64,000 nucleotides of DNA, from NCBI RefSeq assembly GCF_000011005.1, contig NC_013665.1, forward strand, positions 496,001 to 560,000, given 5' to 3'. Numbering within the stretch: the first letter of the stretch is position 1; each line of letters begins with the position of its first letter. Below, in pieces: positions 8,344 to 17,899 of the stretch. This DNA is from Methanocella paludicola SANAE (GTDB taxonomy: Archaea; Halobacteriota; Methanocellia; Methanocellales; Methanocellaceae). The notes under the pieces were generated by a model. It worked only from the letters and a program-made list of their open reading frames with translations, searched no databases and had not been told where the DNA came from. The position numbers and the translations under genes are program-made.

Positions 8344-9675
8344 ATGCCTAAATTCAAAGACAAAATAGACCTATACGACGATAAGGGAAAACTTTTAGAA
8401 AAGGATGTACCCCTTGAGGCAATCAGCCCGGTCATCAACCCGGCGATCAGAAAGATCGTCAACTTAACCAAGAGAACTGTGGCTGTCAGCCTGGAAGGCA
8501 TTGAATCTGCCCTGAAGACCGGCAAAGTCGGCGGCAAGGGCAGACAGGTTCTGGGCAGAAGCCTGGACCTATCCATCGTCAAGGACGCTGACAAGATCGC
8601 CAAAGTAGTTGCAGATACCGTGCGCATCAACAAGAGCGATGACACCGCTGTTAAGGTCATCGGCGGCGGCAAGAGCCTGCTCGTCCAGGTACCGACCCAG
8701 AGGGTCGAGGCCGGCGCCGAGTTCGTCGCCAGCCTGAGCTGCACCGCATCGGCGGTCACAGAAGCCATCATCGACATGTACAAGGTTGACATGTTCGACG
8801 GTCCGTTCGTCAAGAACGCGGTCTGGGGCATGTACCCGCAGACCATGGACTTGGTCGGCGGCAACGTCAAGATGATCCTCGAGATCCCCCAGAAGGACGA
8901 GGGCGTAGGCTATGCGTTAAGGAACATCCTGACCAACCACTGCGTCGTTATAGCGAAGAGGAACACCATGAACGTCGCTGCGCTGTCCTCGATATTCGAG
9001 CAGGCGGGCGTCTGTGAAATGGGCGACGCTGTCGGACCATGGGAGAGATACCAGTTACTTGGTTTCGCATACCAGGGTCTCAACGCGAACAACCTTGTCT
9101 ACAGCACGGTCAAGGAGAACGGCAAGAACGGTACCATCGGCTCCGTCGTCGCCTCCGTGATCGGCAAGGCAATAGAGGACAAGGTCATTAAAGTCGAAAA
9201 GACTCTTCCGTCTGGCTACAAGCTGTACACGACGGACGACATTCCGCTGTGGAACGCCTACACTGCAGCCGCCACGATGGCCGCGACCATGGTGAACTGC
9301 GGTGCGTTAAGAGGCGCCCAGGCCGTATCGTCCACTCTGCTGTACACCAACGACCTGATCGAAAGAGAGACCGGCCTACCGGGCTGCGACTTCGGTAAGG
9401 TAGAGGGTACTGCCGTCGGGTTCTCGTTCTTCAGCCACTCGATCTACGGTGGCGGCGGACCGGGTGTATTCAACGGCAACCACGTCGTTACCAGGCACAG
9501 CAAAGGCTTTGCAGTTCCATGCGTATCGGCGGCTTGCTCGCTCGATGCCGGCACCCAGATGTTCAGCCCCGAGGCGACCTCTGGTATCCTTGGCATATTC
9601 GGCGAGATCGCCGAGTTCAGGGAGCCGCTCTCGCATGTCGCAAAGGGAGCCGCGGAGGTCAAGGGTAAGGTATAA
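8344..9675 (+). CDS. mcrB: Methyl-coenzyme M reductase subunit beta
   Basis: The 443-residue protein starts [15 protein letters not shown], as in other McrB proteins, and has the conserved C-terminal half with [20 protein letters not shown] and ending AAEVKGKV. With McrA and McrG it forms the alpha2-beta2-gamma2 cytoplasmic enzyme that reduces methyl-coenzyme M with coenzyme B to methane. A strong GGGAGGAGGG site precedes the ATG. It is the first gene of mcrBDCGA. Length is normal. Confidence 0.98.
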   Translation: MPKFKDKIDLYDDKGKLLEKDVPLEAISPVINPAIRKIVNLTKRTVAVSLEGIESALKTGKVGGKGRQVLGRSLDLSIVKDADKIAKVVADTVRINKSDDTAVKVIGGGKSLLVQVPTQRVEAGAEFVASLSCTASAVTEAIIDMYKVDMFDGPFVKNAVWGMYPQTMDLVGGNVKMILEIPQKDEGVGYALRNILTNHCVVIAKRNTMNVAALSSIFEQAGVCEMGDAVGPWERYQLLGFAYQGLNANNLVYSTVKENGKNGTIGSVVASVIGKAIEDKVIKVEKTLPSGYKLYTTDDIPLWNAYTAAATMAATMVNCGALRGAQAVSSTLLYTNDLIERETGLPGCDFGKVEGTAVGFSFFSHSIYGGGGPGVFNGNHVVTRHSKGFAVPCVSAACSLDAGTQMFSPEATSGILGIFGEIAEFREPLSHVAKGAAEVKGKV

Positions 9676-9702
9676 GAAAGCTAAAAATGCGGAGTTATAA
9701 AA

Positions 9703-10197
9703 ATGGTATCACCGGTAACAGGGAAAAAGAGGCTGTTGCAGCTGGAAATTTTCCCATCGCGACTACTCACCGTCGAAACGGCCCAAAAGCTGCTCAACGA
9801 ATTGAACAAGATCAGCGGCATCACCCGAATGGTGGTCTACGGACCGGGCCTTCCGAAGGATGACCCGAAGGACTTGCTCGAGGGCAAGTTCGAGGCTCAG
9901 AAGAGATATCTGAACATCCTCGGAGAGCAGGTCGAGCTCACCGTCCAGGTCGGAAGGGTCTGGGTCGAGGTCGAGGACATCGCAGTGAAAGACAAGATCA
10001 GGGAAGCTTGTGAGAAGACGTTGCCCTTCTCCTTCGACATCAACGAAGGGCTCTACCTCCGAACGAGGAAGACAATTACGGACTACGTCCGGAAGGGCGG
10101 TAACGTCGACGACATAAGCCTGGGCATGTTCGATCCCAAGTCTAGACGCAAGCCATCGTGCTGCGGCCCGAGGTCGGACAAGCATATGGATGAATAA
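9703..10197 (+). CDS. mcrD: Methyl-coenzyme M reductase operon protein D
   Basis: The 164-residue protein has the conserved McrD core (LQLEIFPSRLL, TRMVVYGPGLPKDDP, LGMFDPKSRRKPSCCG). McrD is not part of mature MCR; it associates with the apo-enzyme and is thought to help cofactor F430 loading or assembly. It lies between mcrB and mcrC in the usual order. A second McrD is encoded at 45.4-45.9 kb in this window. Confidence 0.95.
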   Translation: MVSPVTGKKRLLQLEIFPSRLLTVETAQKLLNELNKISGITRMVVYGPGLPKDDPKDLLEGKFEAQKRYLNILGEQVELTVQVGRVWVEVEDIAVKDKIREACEKTLPFSFDINEGLYLRTRKTITDYVRKGGNVDDISLGMFDPKSRRKPSCCGPRSDKHMDE

Positions 10198-10217
10198 AAA
10201 ACGTGAGATGATATCAA

Positions 10218-10850
10218 ATGCCAATAGACCGAGAGACACAGGTTGTGGATTGCAGGGAAAGCATGGGGCTGGATAAGGGCGGAGGCCTCGCCCAGAGGGG
10301 CACTCTGTCCGAGACGGGCAGGCCCGATGTAATAGCCATAGCAATGACTCCCGGCAGGCGGCACATCACCAAGCCCGTTTGCGAGGTCACCCACGGACTA
10401 CGAAGGGAGGGCATCCAGGTCAGCGTGCTGGTCCTTTTCTCCGGAGGAGGCGTCCCGTCGGATTCGAAGGACGCGGCCATCGGCCGGGGCCCGAAGTTCG
10501 GCCTGTCCGAGAAGGAGATCGAGCAGATAAACCGCCACAAGCTGGCATTGATACACCTGGGGAACGTCAAGTCTCACGTCATATACAAGGCAAGGGACAT
10601 CTTACGGTTCGTAACTATCCCGGCCATCATCGTATGTCAGACCCCTGTCGACTTCGAGGACTTCGCCAAAATAGGCGTCAAGACCCGAGTCGTAAACCCG
10701 GAACCTGATAAGGTCGAAACACAGGGGACGATCGTCGAGATCGTCACCGGTATCACGAGAGGTCAGACTTGCTCGAGAGACAAGCTGAACGAGATCGTGA
10801 AAGATATCATTAGCATTAACCCGCAGAAGCTAGCTACACAAGGAGTGTAA
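10218..10850 (+). CDS. mcrC: Methyl-coenzyme M reductase operon protein C
   Basis: The 210-residue McrC has the motifs VDCRESMGLDKGGGLAQRG, AMTPGRRHITKPVC and LVLFSGGGVPSD. McrC is a component of the large complex that reductively activates MCR together with component A2 (AtwA). It starts 20 bases after mcrD with the GTGAG ribosome site at 10202-10206. AtwA is encoded 5.5 kb downstream. Confidence 0.95.
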   Translation: MPIDRETQVVDCRESMGLDKGGGLAQRGTLSETGRPDVIAIAMTPGRRHITKPVCEVTHGLRREGIQVSVLVLFSGGGVPSDSKDAAIGRGPKFGLSEKEIEQINRHKLALIHLGNVKSHVIYKARDILRFVTIPAIIVCQTPVDFEDFAKIGVKTRVVNPEPDKVETQGTIVEIVTGITRGQTCSRDKLNEIVKDIISINPQKLATQGV

Positions 10851-10854
10851 AAAT

Positions 10855-11613
10855 ATGGCATACAAAGCACAATATTACCCCGGTAAAACTTCTGTGGCCC
10901 AGAACAGAAAGAAGTTCATGGACCCATCTTACAAGCTGGAGAAGATCAGGAGCCTCTCCGACGACGACGTAGTCATCATGCTCGGGCACCGCGCCCCGGG
11001 ATCGGCCTACAAGACCATCCACCCGCCACTCAAGGAAGGCGGCGAGCCGGATGACCCGATCAGGAAGATCGTAGAGCCCACCGCCGGCGCAGCAGCCGGT
11101 GACAGGATCAGGTACTGCCAGTTCACTGACTCCATGTTCTACGCGCCCGCCGTGCCCTACCTCAGGTCATGGATGGCCGCGACCAGGTACAGGGGAGTAG
11201 ACCCCGGTACGCTGTCCGGCCGTCAGATCGTAGAGGCCCGTGAGAGGGATGTGGAGAAGATCACCAAGGAACTCATGGAGACAGAGGTCTACGATGCAGC
11301 GAGAAGCGGCTTAAGAGGCTGCACCGTGCACGGCCACTCCCTCAGGCTGAACGAGAACGGCATGATGTTCGACATGCTGCAGAGGGTCGTCCTGGACAAG
11401 AACGGCAACGTCTACGCCGTCAAGGACCAGGTCGGCGACCCGCTGGACCGCAAGGTCAACCTCGGCAAGCCAATGTCCGATGCGGAACTCAAGAAGAGGA
11501 CCACCATCTACTTCATCGGCGGCGTACCCTTCAGGTCCGACGCTGAGGTCGTAGGCTGGGTCCAGAGGATCCACAACGAGAGGACCAAGTGCGGCTTCGC
11601 GCCGAAGTTGTAA
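10855..11613 (+). CDS. mcrG: Methyl-coenzyme M reductase subunit gamma
   Basis: The 252-residue gamma subunit opens MAYKAQYYPGKTSVAQNRKK and carries the conserved DVVIMLGHRAPGSAYKTIHP segment that contacts coenzyme M and F430, and the closing TIYFIGGVPFRSDAE. It begins 4 bases after mcrC and is followed 16 bases later by mcrA. Sequence and length are typical. Confidence 0.98.
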   Translation: MAYKAQYYPGKTSVAQNRKKFMDPSYKLEKIRSLSDDDVVIMLGHRAPGSAYKTIHPPLKEGGEPDDPIRKIVEPTAGAAAGDRIRYCQFTDSMFYAPAVPYLRSWMAATRYRGVDPGTLSGRQIVEARERDVEKITKELMETEVYDAARSGLRGCTVHGHSLRLNENGMMFDMLQRVVLDKNGNVYAVKDQVGDPLDRKVNLGKPMSDAELKKRTTIYFIGGVPFRSDAEVVGWVQRIHNERTKCGFAPKL

Positions 11614-11629
11614 GGTGAGGTGAGATAAA

Positions 11630-13303
11630 ATGTCAGTAAAAGAAACCCAGAAGAGATTCATAAAGGCGATGAAGAAGAAGTTCGCCGGAGAAGACCCCAC
11701 CTCCACGACGACTGTGTACAAGTACGAAGGCTACACGCAGTCCAAGAGGAAGGTCGAGTTCAAGAAGGCTGGAGACGCCATCGCAAAGAAGAGGGGCATC
11801 TCAGCTTACAACCCGATGGTCCACATGGGCGGTATCCCGCTCGGCCAGAGGCAGCTCACCCCTTACGTAGTATCCGGAACCGATGTCGTAGTTGAGGGTG
11901 ATGACCTTCACTTCGTCAACAACGCTGCAATGCAGCAGTTCTGGGATGAAATAAGGAGGACTGTAATCGTCGGCCTCGACACCGCTCACGCGACCCTTGA
12001 GAAGCGTCTTGGCAAGACCGTCACCCCTGAGACGATCAGCAACTACCTGGCCATCCTCAACCACGCGATGCCCGGTGCGGCGGTCGTTCAGGAACACATG
12101 GTCGAGACCAACCCGGCCTTGACCGATGACTGTTTCGTGAAGGTCTTCACTGGCGACGACGAGCTTGCCGACTCCATCGACAAGCAGTACGTACTGGACA
12201 TCAACAAGGCCTTCCCGAAGGACCAGGCCGCAGCCCTGAAGAAGGCTGTCGGCAAGTCGCTGTACCAGGCCGTCCACATCCCGACCACCGTGGTCAGGAC
12301 CTGCGACGGCGGCACGACCTCCAGATGGTCGGCCATGCAGATCGGCATGTCGTTCATCGACGCATACAAGATGTGCGCCGGTGAAGCGGCCGTCGCCGAC
12401 CTCGCATTCGCCGCAAAGCACGCCTCGTTAGTCGAGATGGCGGACATTCTGCCCGCAAGGCGTGCCAGGGGCCCGAACGAGCCCGGCGGATTAAGCTTCG
12501 GCTTCCTCGCCGACATCGTGCAGACCAACCGCAAGTACCCGGACGACCCGTGCAAGTCGTCGCTCGAGGTAGTCGCGGCCGGCTGCATGCTGTATGACCA
12601 GATCTGGCTCGGCTCCTACATGTCCGGTGGTGTCGGCTTCACGCAGTATGCGACCGCCGCCTACACCGATGATATCCTGGATGACTTCACCTACTACGGT
12701 TATGACTACGCCAAGGGCAAGTACAAGATCGGCCAGACCAAGCCGACCATGGACATAGTCAACGACCTGTCGACGGAAGTCACCCTGTATGGTATCGAGC
12801 AGTACGAGAAGTACCCGACCACCCTCGAGGACCACTTCGGTGGCTCGCAGAGGGCGACCGTGCTCTCGGCAGCAGCCGGTGTTACCACCGCTATCGCGAC
12901 CGGTAACTCCAACGCTGGCCTGTCCGGCTGGTACATGTCAATGTACCTGCACAAGGAAGCATGGGGCAGGCTGGGCTTCTTCGGCTACGACCTGCAGGAC
13001 CAGTGCGGTGCGACCAACGTGTTCTCGTGCCGCTCTGATGAGGGCGCCATTGATGAGTTAAGAGGCCCGAACTACCCGAACTACGCGATGAACGTCGGCC
13101 ACCAGGGTGGCTACGCCGGTATCGCCGGTGCAGCTCACTTCGGCCGCGGCGACGCGTGGACGGCGAGCCCGCTCATCAAGATCTGCTTCGCGGACAAGAG
13201 CCTTGCCTTCGACTTCACCGAGCCGAGGAAGGAGTTCGCCCGCGGCGCGATCCGCGAGTTCATGCCGGCTGGCGAGAGGACTCTCGTCATCCCCGCAAAG
13301 TAA
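11630..13303 (+). CDS. mcrA: Methyl-coenzyme M reductase subunit alpha
   Basis: The 557-residue catalytic subunit contains the active-site segments [21 protein letters not shown] and [12 protein letters not shown]. By alignment to the numbering known for Methanothermobacter McrA, Gly460 is the thioglycine site (Gly445) and Cys467 the S-methylcysteine site (Cys452). His264 matches N-methyl-His257 and Arg278 matches methyl-Arg271. Thioglycine should be made by the YcaO/TfuA pair encoded at 41-43 kb. It is the last gene of the operon and is followed by a strong hairpin. Confidence 0.99.
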   Translation: MSVKETQKRFIKAMKKKFAGEDPTSTTTVYKYEGYTQSKRKVEFKKAGDAIAKKRGISAYNPMVHMGGIPLGQRQLTPYVVSGTDVVVEGDDLHFVNNAAMQQFWDEIRRTVIVGLDTAHATLEKRLGKTVTPETISNYLAILNHAMPGAAVVQEHMVETNPALTDDCFVKVFTGDDELADSIDKQYVLDINKAFPKDQAAALKKAVGKSLYQAVHIPTTVVRTCDGGTTSRWSAMQIGMSFIDAYKMCAGEAAVADLAFAAKHASLVEMADILPARRARGPNEPGGLSFGFLADIVQTNRKYPDDPCKSSLEVVAAGCMLYDQIWLGSYMSGGVGFTQYATAAYTDDILDDFTYYGYDYAKGKYKIGQTKPTMDIVNDLSTEVTLYGIEQYEKYPTTLEDHFGGSQRATVLSAAAGVTTAIATGNSNAGLSGWYMSMYLHKEAWGRLGFFGYDLQDQCGATNVFSCRSDEGAIDELRGPNYPNYAMNVGHQGGYAGIAGAAHFGRGDAWTASPLIKICFADKSLAFDFTEPRKEFARGAIREFMPAGERTLVIPAK

Positions 13304-13316
13304 GTGTGAAACTTCG

Positions 13317-13354
13317 ATTGAGGTTCTTCGGGACCTCAATTTTTCCTATTTTTT
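13317..13354 (+). terminator. mcr operon terminator hairpin
   Basis: ATTGAGGTTC and GGACCTCAAT form a 10-bp stem (one G-U pair) around a TTCG tetraloop, 13 bases after the mcrA stop. Two T-rich runs follow (13340-13345 and 13349-13354). UUCG loops are unusually stable. Archaeal termination mostly needs T-runs, so the hairpin may instead protect the mRNA 3' end. Confidence 0.75.
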
Positions 13355-13395
13355 GTGTGTTTCTCGTTTTTAAAAGCTATTCAATGTAGAGTTAA

Positions 13396-13418
13396 CTATT
13401 TATAAGACGTCGCATATG
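13396..13418 (+). promoter_or_regulatory. Promoter with TATA-N8-CATATG element (site 1)
   Basis: CTATTTATA at 13396-13404 is a TATA box. Exactly 8 bases later CATATG stands at 13413-13418, inside GTCGCATATGTG. The same arrangement occurs at 14531-14553 and 22830-22852, and in weaker form at 19894-19916. The palindromic core lies between the TATA box and the expected start of transcription, where a bound repressor would block initiation. It should drive the cupin and arginine decarboxylase genes. Confidence 0.6.
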
Positions 13419-13446
13419 TGTAGTTTAACTGCCGAAGTGTTTAACC

Positions 13447-13926
13447 ATGTCTCAACGATCGATCGATGGGGTAATGACGCGGCAATTGCGCCTGAATGTG
13501 GACGAGCGCGGCTCTCTCATGGAGGTCATGCGCCCGGATTGGGACGTTTTCGAAAGGTTCGGGCAGGTATATGTTACTTCAGCTTACCCCGGCGTCGTGA
13601 AGGGATGGCACTATCACAAGAAGCAGTATGATAACTTTGTTTGTGTCAGGGGCATGATGAAGGTGGCCCTGTTCGACAGCCGGGATAACTCGCCGACGAA
13701 AGGCCTGCTCAACGAATTTTTCATCGGCGAGAGAAATCCTCTGCTTGTAAAGATCCCGCCATATGTATATCATGGCTTTAAGTGCATCGGCACGAATGAG
13801 GCCCTGATCGTGAACGTGCCGACCGGGCTCTACGATTATAACGAGCCGGATGAATACCGGTTACCTCCTGATACAAAAGAGATACCCTACGACTGGGGCT
13901 TAACCCCTGGCCTGATGCATGGATAA
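13447..13926 (+). CDS. RmlC-like cupin, dTDP-4-dehydrorhamnose 3,5-epimerase family
   Basis: The 159-residue protein has the sugar-epimerase cupin pattern: NVDERGSLMEVMRPDW, then YPGVVKGWHYHKKQYDNF (metal/catalytic His region) and IPPYVYHGFKCIG. The family acts on nucleotide sugars, but several members with this short form have other sugar substrates, so the reaction is not certain. It is preceded by the CATATG-type promoter and followed by the arginine decarboxylase gene after 52 bases. Confidence 0.75.
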   Translation: MSQRSIDGVMTRQLRLNVDERGSLMEVMRPDWDVFERFGQVYVTSAYPGVVKGWHYHKKQYDNFVCVRGMMKVALFDSRDNSPTKGLLNEFFIGERNPLLVKIPPYVYHGFKCIGTNEALIVNVPTGLYDYNEPDEYRLPPDTKEIPYDWGLTPGLMHG

Positions 13927-13978
13927 TAGTATATGAGACCGTACTCGACGAGCATTTTCGACTAATAAGGAGCTACAC

Positions 13979-14515
13979 ATGAACGCTGAACCTGAACATT
14001 ACGGGCAGGAAGATCGCCCGGCGGCGCTGGTGCCGAAAAAAGTGTTCTTTACGACCGGCGTCGGCAGGCATAAGGAAATGCTGGAATCATTCGAGATGGC
14101 CTTGAGGGATGCCGGTATCGAGAAGTTCAACCTGGTGACGGTAAGCTCCATACTACCACCCGGGTGTATCATCGTTGAAAGATCGGAAGGCCTCAAAGAG
14201 CTGGTTCCCGGCGAGATCGTATTTACCGTGATGTCCAGGAACTCGTCCAACGAGCCGAGCCGGCGCATCGCCGCGGCCATCGGCTGCGCCATACCCGCGG
14301 ACAGCCAGGCCGATTTTGGCTATTTATCCGAGCACCACTCCTATGGCGAGAGCGAGGAATGTGCAGGTAAATACGCGGGAGAGCTCGCCAGGGAGATGTT
14401 CTACACCTGGAAGAACGAGTACCCGCTCAGGATCAGCTACGCCGCCAGGAGCGCCGAGGTGGACGAGGACGGCAACTGGGCTACTGTGCTCGCTGCGGCC
14501 GTATTTATTCTATGA
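13979..14515 (+). CDS. pdaD: Pyruvoyl-dependent arginine decarboxylase
   Basis: The 178-residue proenzyme has the self-cleavage site in VSSILPPGC near residue 55, where the Ser becomes the pyruvoyl group, plus the N-terminal PKKVFFTTGVGRHKE segment. The active enzyme makes agmatine from arginine, the first step of archaeal polyamine synthesis. An AAGGAG ribosome site lies at 13966-13971. It follows the cupin gene and probably shares its promoter. Confidence 0.9.
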   Translation: MNAEPEHYGQEDRPAALVPKKVFFTTGVGRHKEMLESFEMALRDAGIEKFNLVTVSSILPPGCIIVERSEGLKELVPGEIVFTVMSRNSSNEPSRRIAAAIGCAIPADSQADFGYLSEHHSYGESEECAGKYAGELAREMFYTWKNEYPLRISYAARSAEVDEDGNWATVLAAAVFIL

Positions 14516-14530
14516 TTTGCTCCTGATAAA

Positions 14531-14553
14531 CTATTTATATAACGTCGCATATG
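14531..14553 (+). promoter_or_regulatory. Promoter with TATA-N8-CATATG element (site 2)
   Basis: CTATTTATA at 14531-14539 and CATATG at 14548-14553 have the same 8-base spacing as site 1, and ACGTCGCATATG is identical between the two. The expected transcription start falls near 14560, so the DUF134 mRNA should be nearly leaderless from ATG 14563. This promoter heads the operon that includes AtwA. Confidence 0.65.
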
Positions 14554-14562
14554 GGTAATTTG

Positions 14563-15057
14563 ATGGTCAGAAAAGTCAAGCGCCGCGTCTCATGCCTCCC
14601 TAAGGCCACCTATTATAAGCCAAGGGAGATCCCCATGTGCGACCTAGAGATCGTAAATTTGTCTATTGAAGAGCTCGAGGCTATACGCCTGTGCGACCTC
14701 CTCCAGGTAGAGCAGAACGAAGCCGCTGACATGATGGGCATCTCGAGGAAGACCTTCTGGAACGACCTGCAAAAAGCAAGGCAAAAGGTCGTAGATGCCC
14801 TCGTCAACGGCAAGGCCATCGAGATCTCCGGCGGAGAGTACGTGAATAGCGGCGAATGTAAGGTCGAGTTCTTTTGCAGGGACTGCGGTAACCTATGGGA
14901 GTCTCCGTGCGGCAGTGGCCGCCCCGGGGCGTGTCCCTCCTGCTCATCAAAAAGCATCTATAGAAAAGGGGGCGACGGCAGAGGAAGAAGACTGCTCGAC
15001 AACGGCTACCGCTGCCCTAAAGATACAAAGGAAGGAACAAAAAATGGAAGCGAGTAA
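14563..15057 (+). CDS. DUF134 family DNA-binding protein
   Basis: ATG 14563 is chosen over 14551 because the TATA box at 14531 places the transcript start there; this gives 164 residues. The DUF134 core (CLPKATYYKPREIP, then ELEAIRLCDLLQVEQNEAADMMGISRKTFW) includes a sigma-70 region 4-like helix-turn-helix at about residues 40-80. A C-terminal zinc-ribbon-like part follows (CRDCGNLWESPCGSGRPGAC). The family usually sits beside NifX-like and MinD-like genes and is presumed to regulate them. It is the best candidate binder of the CATATG operator. Confidence 0.85.
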   Translation: MVRKVKRRVSCLPKATYYKPREIPMCDLEIVNLSIEELEAIRLCDLLQVEQNEAADMMGISRKTFWNDLQKARQKVVDALVNGKAIEISGGEYVNSGECKVEFFCRDCGNLWESPCGSGRPGACPSCSSKSIYRKGGDGRGRRLLDNGYRCPKDTKEGTKNGSE

Positions 15058-15433
15058 TACGACAAGGATCGCAATACCATCTATGACGGAAGGTGGACTC
15101 GAATCGGACATATGCGCTCATTTCGGCTCATGCGAGTTTTTCACGCTCGTGGATATCTCGAACGGGAAGCCGGTCGGCGTTAACGCCCTGAGTAACGCGT
15201 CGCCGGACGGCGTGCACAACTGCGCCGCCCCCGCAATACTGTTAAAGGAAAGCGGCGTGGACGTGGTCATCGTCTCGGGGATCGGGGGCAGGCCGCTGGT
15301 ATCACTGACCAGCAAGGGCATACGCGTCTACGGAGGCGCTTTCGGCAGAGTATCCGACGCCCTCCAGGACTTCTCCTCCGGCGCCCTGAACGAGCTATCC
15401 GACCAGGGCACCTGTAACTGCTCACACCATTAG
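15044..15433 (+). CDS. NifX/NifB-C family protein (dinitrogenase Fe-Mo cofactor domain)
   Basis: ATG 15044 behind GGAAGGA gives 129 residues and a 14-base overlap with DUF134. The fold starts with IAIPSMTEGGLESDICAHFG, carries the family's CEFFTLVDI strand and a Rossmann-like VVIVSGIGGRPL, and ends with CNCSHH, a possible metal site. NifX/NafY-type proteins bind nitrogenase cofactor precursors, but no nitrogenase gene is visible here. It lies in the AtwA operon, so a role in handling a complex Fe-S cluster is plausible. Confidence 0.85.
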   Translation: MEASNTTRIAIPSMTEGGLESDICAHFGSCEFFTLVDISNGKPVGVNALSNASPDGVHNCAAPAILLKESGVDVVIVSGIGGRPLVSLTSKGIRVYGGAFGRVSDALQDFSSGALNELSDQGTCNCSHH

Positions 15434-15445
15434 AGGCGACTGGTA

Positions 15446-16309
15446 ATGAGCAGCTCTACAAAAAGCTCCGCTTGCGAGTCGTGTTCCAGCAAAACGAGCA
15501 CCTGCAGCCCCGATTCCTGCGGCAACGCGGAAAAGAACGAGCAGGAACTCCGCATAAAGAATAACATGGCGAGGATCAAGTACCGCATCGCCATCGTGAG
15601 CGGCAAGGGCGGCGTGGGCAAGAGCACGGTGACCGCCGGCCTCGCGATCGCCCTCGCAAAAAGCGGCTATACGGTCGGCGTTCTAGATGCGGACGTGAGC
15701 GGCCCCAACATGCCTCACCTGCTGGGCATCGAGGACGAAAAAATGACGGGTGACGAGAACGGCTTTCTGCCCGTAGAGGCTCCGCACGGCATCGAGGTCG
15801 CGTCCGTCGAGTCCATCATATCGGCGAGCGACGCGCCCGTGGTCTGGAGAGGGCCGATGCGCAGCTCCCTCGTCAACCAGTTCCTGGCGGACGTGCAGTG
15901 GGGTCAGCTTGACTTTTTACTCGTTGACCTGCCCCCCGGCACAGGGGATGAGCCCCTGAGCATCATGCAGACCATGCCCCTCACGGGCCTCGTCGTCGTG
16001 AGCACGCCCTCGAACCTCTCGCTCCTGGACGTGAGCAAGATCGTCAACATGGCGAAGATGCTGAACACGAGGATCCTGGGCGTCGTGGAGAACATGGCGT
16101 ACTTCGAGTGCCCGGGCTGCCATGAAAAGGTGTTCCCGTTCGGCGAAGATACCGTGAAGCGACTCTGCGAGAAGTACGGGCTTGACATGCTGGGAAGCAT
16201 CCCCATGGACGCGTCCAACAGGGGAAGCGATGTCATTACCGAAGGCTCCGGGATCGAGAAATATACGGGTGATATTGCCCGCAAGATCACGGGCATACTT
16301 GAAAGGTGA
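15446..16309 (+). CDS. Mrp/NBP35-type Fe-S cluster carrier ATPase
   Basis: The 287-residue P-loop ATPase has a Cys-rich N-terminus (CESCSSKTSTCSPDSC, residues 10-25), the deviant Walker A SGKGGVGKST, the switch region DADVSGPNMP and FLLVDLPPGTGDE. The CPGC pair near residue 220 bridges a [4Fe-4S] cluster between monomers in this family. These proteins hold and transfer clusters to target proteins in the cytoplasm. Its place between NifX and AtwA suggests its clients. Confidence 0.9.
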   Translation: MSSSTKSSACESCSSKTSTCSPDSCGNAEKNEQELRIKNNMARIKYRIAIVSGKGGVGKSTVTAGLAIALAKSGYTVGVLDADVSGPNMPHLLGIEDEKMTGDENGFLPVEAPHGIEVASVESIISASDAPVVWRGPMRSSLVNQFLADVQWGQLDFLLVDLPPGTGDEPLSIMQTMPLTGLVVVSTPSNLSLLDVSKIVNMAKMLNTRILGVVENMAYFECPGCHEKVFPFGEDTVKRLCEKYGLDMLGSIPMDASNRGSDVITEGSGIEKYTGDIARKITGILER

Positions 16310-16315
16310 TATGAA

Positions 16316-17899
16316 ATGGCCACGCTGGTAGATATAAAAGACCTGACCGTCACGTATGACGGCGATAAGGTGCTCGACAACGTCAGCCTGAGCATCGAGG
16401 AAGGCGAGATGATCGGCATCATTGGCCGGAGCGGCTCCGGCAAGACCGTCCTGCTGAACGTCCTCCGCGGGCTGGACGAATCCATACCGGCGACCGGCCA
16501 GATCGTCTATCACGGTGCCGCCTGTGACTGGTGCGGCCGCGTCGAGCCTCCTGGAAAGGCCGGCGGCTCATGCCCGAAATGCGGCGGCCCCCTCTCTCCC
16601 ATATCGGAGGACATACTCAACGGCGCTGACCCGGTAAAAAAGAGAAATATCTCCCGCAGGGTAGCGATCATGATCCAGAGGACCTTCGGCATCTACGGCG
16701 ACGACAGCGTCATCGAGAACGTCATGAAGGCGCTGGACGACTCGGGATATGGCGGCGACCGGATCATGCGCGCCGCGGACATCATCGACCAGGTCAAGCT
16801 GTCCCACCGGATGATGCACATCGCCCGGGACCTGTCGGGCGGCGAAAAGCAGCGCGTGGTCATGGCCCGGCAGCTCGCACGGGAGCCGATGATGCTCCTG
16901 GCCGACGAGCCCACCGGCACGCTGGACCCGAAGACCGCGCAGGTCGTCCACCAGAATCTCAAGAAGCTGTCGAAGGAGCTGGGCATCACCGTGCTCATCA
17001 CCTCCCACTTCCCCGGGGTCATCGAGGAAATGGCCACCCGGGCCCTTCTGCTCGAGAACGGCCGGATAAAGATGCTCGGCCGGCCGGAGGACGTAATAAA
17101 GGCGTTCACGGGCGGCATCGAGGCCGTAGAGCGGAAGGAGGTCCAGGCCGGAGGCAGCGTCATAAAGGTCGAAGGCCTCTACAAGAAGTATTTTTCCGTT
17201 GACCGGGGCGTCATCAACGCGGTGAATGGCGTGAGCTTCGACATCCGTGAGGGCGAGATCTTCGGCATCGTGGGCACCAGCGGCGCCGGAAAGACATCGC
17301 TTACAAATATCCTGACGGGTAACCTGGAGCCGACCTCGGGCATGGTCGAAATGAAGGTGGGCGACGACTGGATCAACCTGTGCGAGCCGGGCTACTATGC
17401 CCGGGGCAGGGCCAAGCCGTACATAGGCCTGCTCCACCAGGAGTACGACCTTTATCCTCATCGCACGGTCATCGAGAACATGACCGATTCCATCGGGCTC
17501 GAGTTCCCGGCGGAGCTGGCCCAGAAAAAGGCCATCCATACGCTTCAGATATCCGGCTTCGACGAGAAGAGAAGCCGCGATATCCTCGGCAAGTACCCCG
17601 GGGAGCTTTCCGAGGGCGAGCGCCACAGGGTCGCGCTGGCGCAGGTTCTCATAAAAGAGCCGCACGTCATATTTTTGGACGAGCCCACGGGCACCATGGA
17701 CCCCATAACGAAAAAATACGTGATCAACTCGATCCTTTCCGCAAGGCAGGACATCGGCGAGACCTTCGTCATCGTTTCCCATGACATGGACTTCGTCAGG
17801 ACGATCTGCGACCGGGCCGCCTACGTGAAGGGAGGCAAGATCGTATCGATGGGCAAGCCCGAAGAAGTACTGCCCCTCATCCAGGAGATCATGAAATGA
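16316..17899 (+). CDS. atwA: Methyl-coenzyme M reductase activation component A2 (ABC ATPase)
   Basis: The 527-residue protein has two ABC domains with no membrane segment. Domain 1 has Walker A GRSGSGKT (about 37-44), an inserted zinc knuckle with CDWCGR and CPKCGG (about 68-92) and signature LSGGEKQR. Domain 2 has GTSGAGKT (about 319-326), signature LSEGERHR and Walker B VIFLDEPTGTMD. This is the soluble ATPase that, with McrC, drives reductive activation of MCR. It starts 6 bases after Mrp and overlaps the next gene. Confidence 0.93.
   Translation: MATLVDIKDLTVTYDGDKVLDNVSLSIEEGEMIGIIGRSGSGKTVLLNVLRGLDESIPATGQIVYHGAACDWCGRVEPPGKAGGSCPKCGGPLSPISEDILNGADPVKKRNISRRVAIMIQRTFGIYGDDSVIENVMKALDDSGYGGDRIMRAADIIDQVKLSHRMMHIARDLSGGEKQRVVMARQLAREPMMLLADEPTGTLDPKTAQVVHQNLKKLSKELGITVLITSHFPGVIEEMATRALLLENGRIKMLGRPEDVIKAFTGGIEAVERKEVQAGGSVIKVEGLYKKYFSVDRGVINAVNGVSFDIREGEIFGIVGTSGAGKTSLTNILTGNLEPTSGMVEMKVGDDWINLCEPGYYARGRAKPYIGLLHQEYDLYPHRTVIENMTDSIGLEFPAELAQKKAIHTLQISGFDEKRSRDILGKYPGELSEGERHRVALAQVLIKEPHVIFLDEPTGTMDPITKKYVINSILSARQDIGETFVIVSHDMDFVRTICDRAAYVKGGKIVSMGKPEEVLPLIQEIMK

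Noticed and set aside
16568-17782. A 404-codon open frame on the minus strand through atwA
   Set aside because: It is the antisense shadow of a strongly conserved gene; GC-rich codon positions create long antisense frames here and at many other genes.
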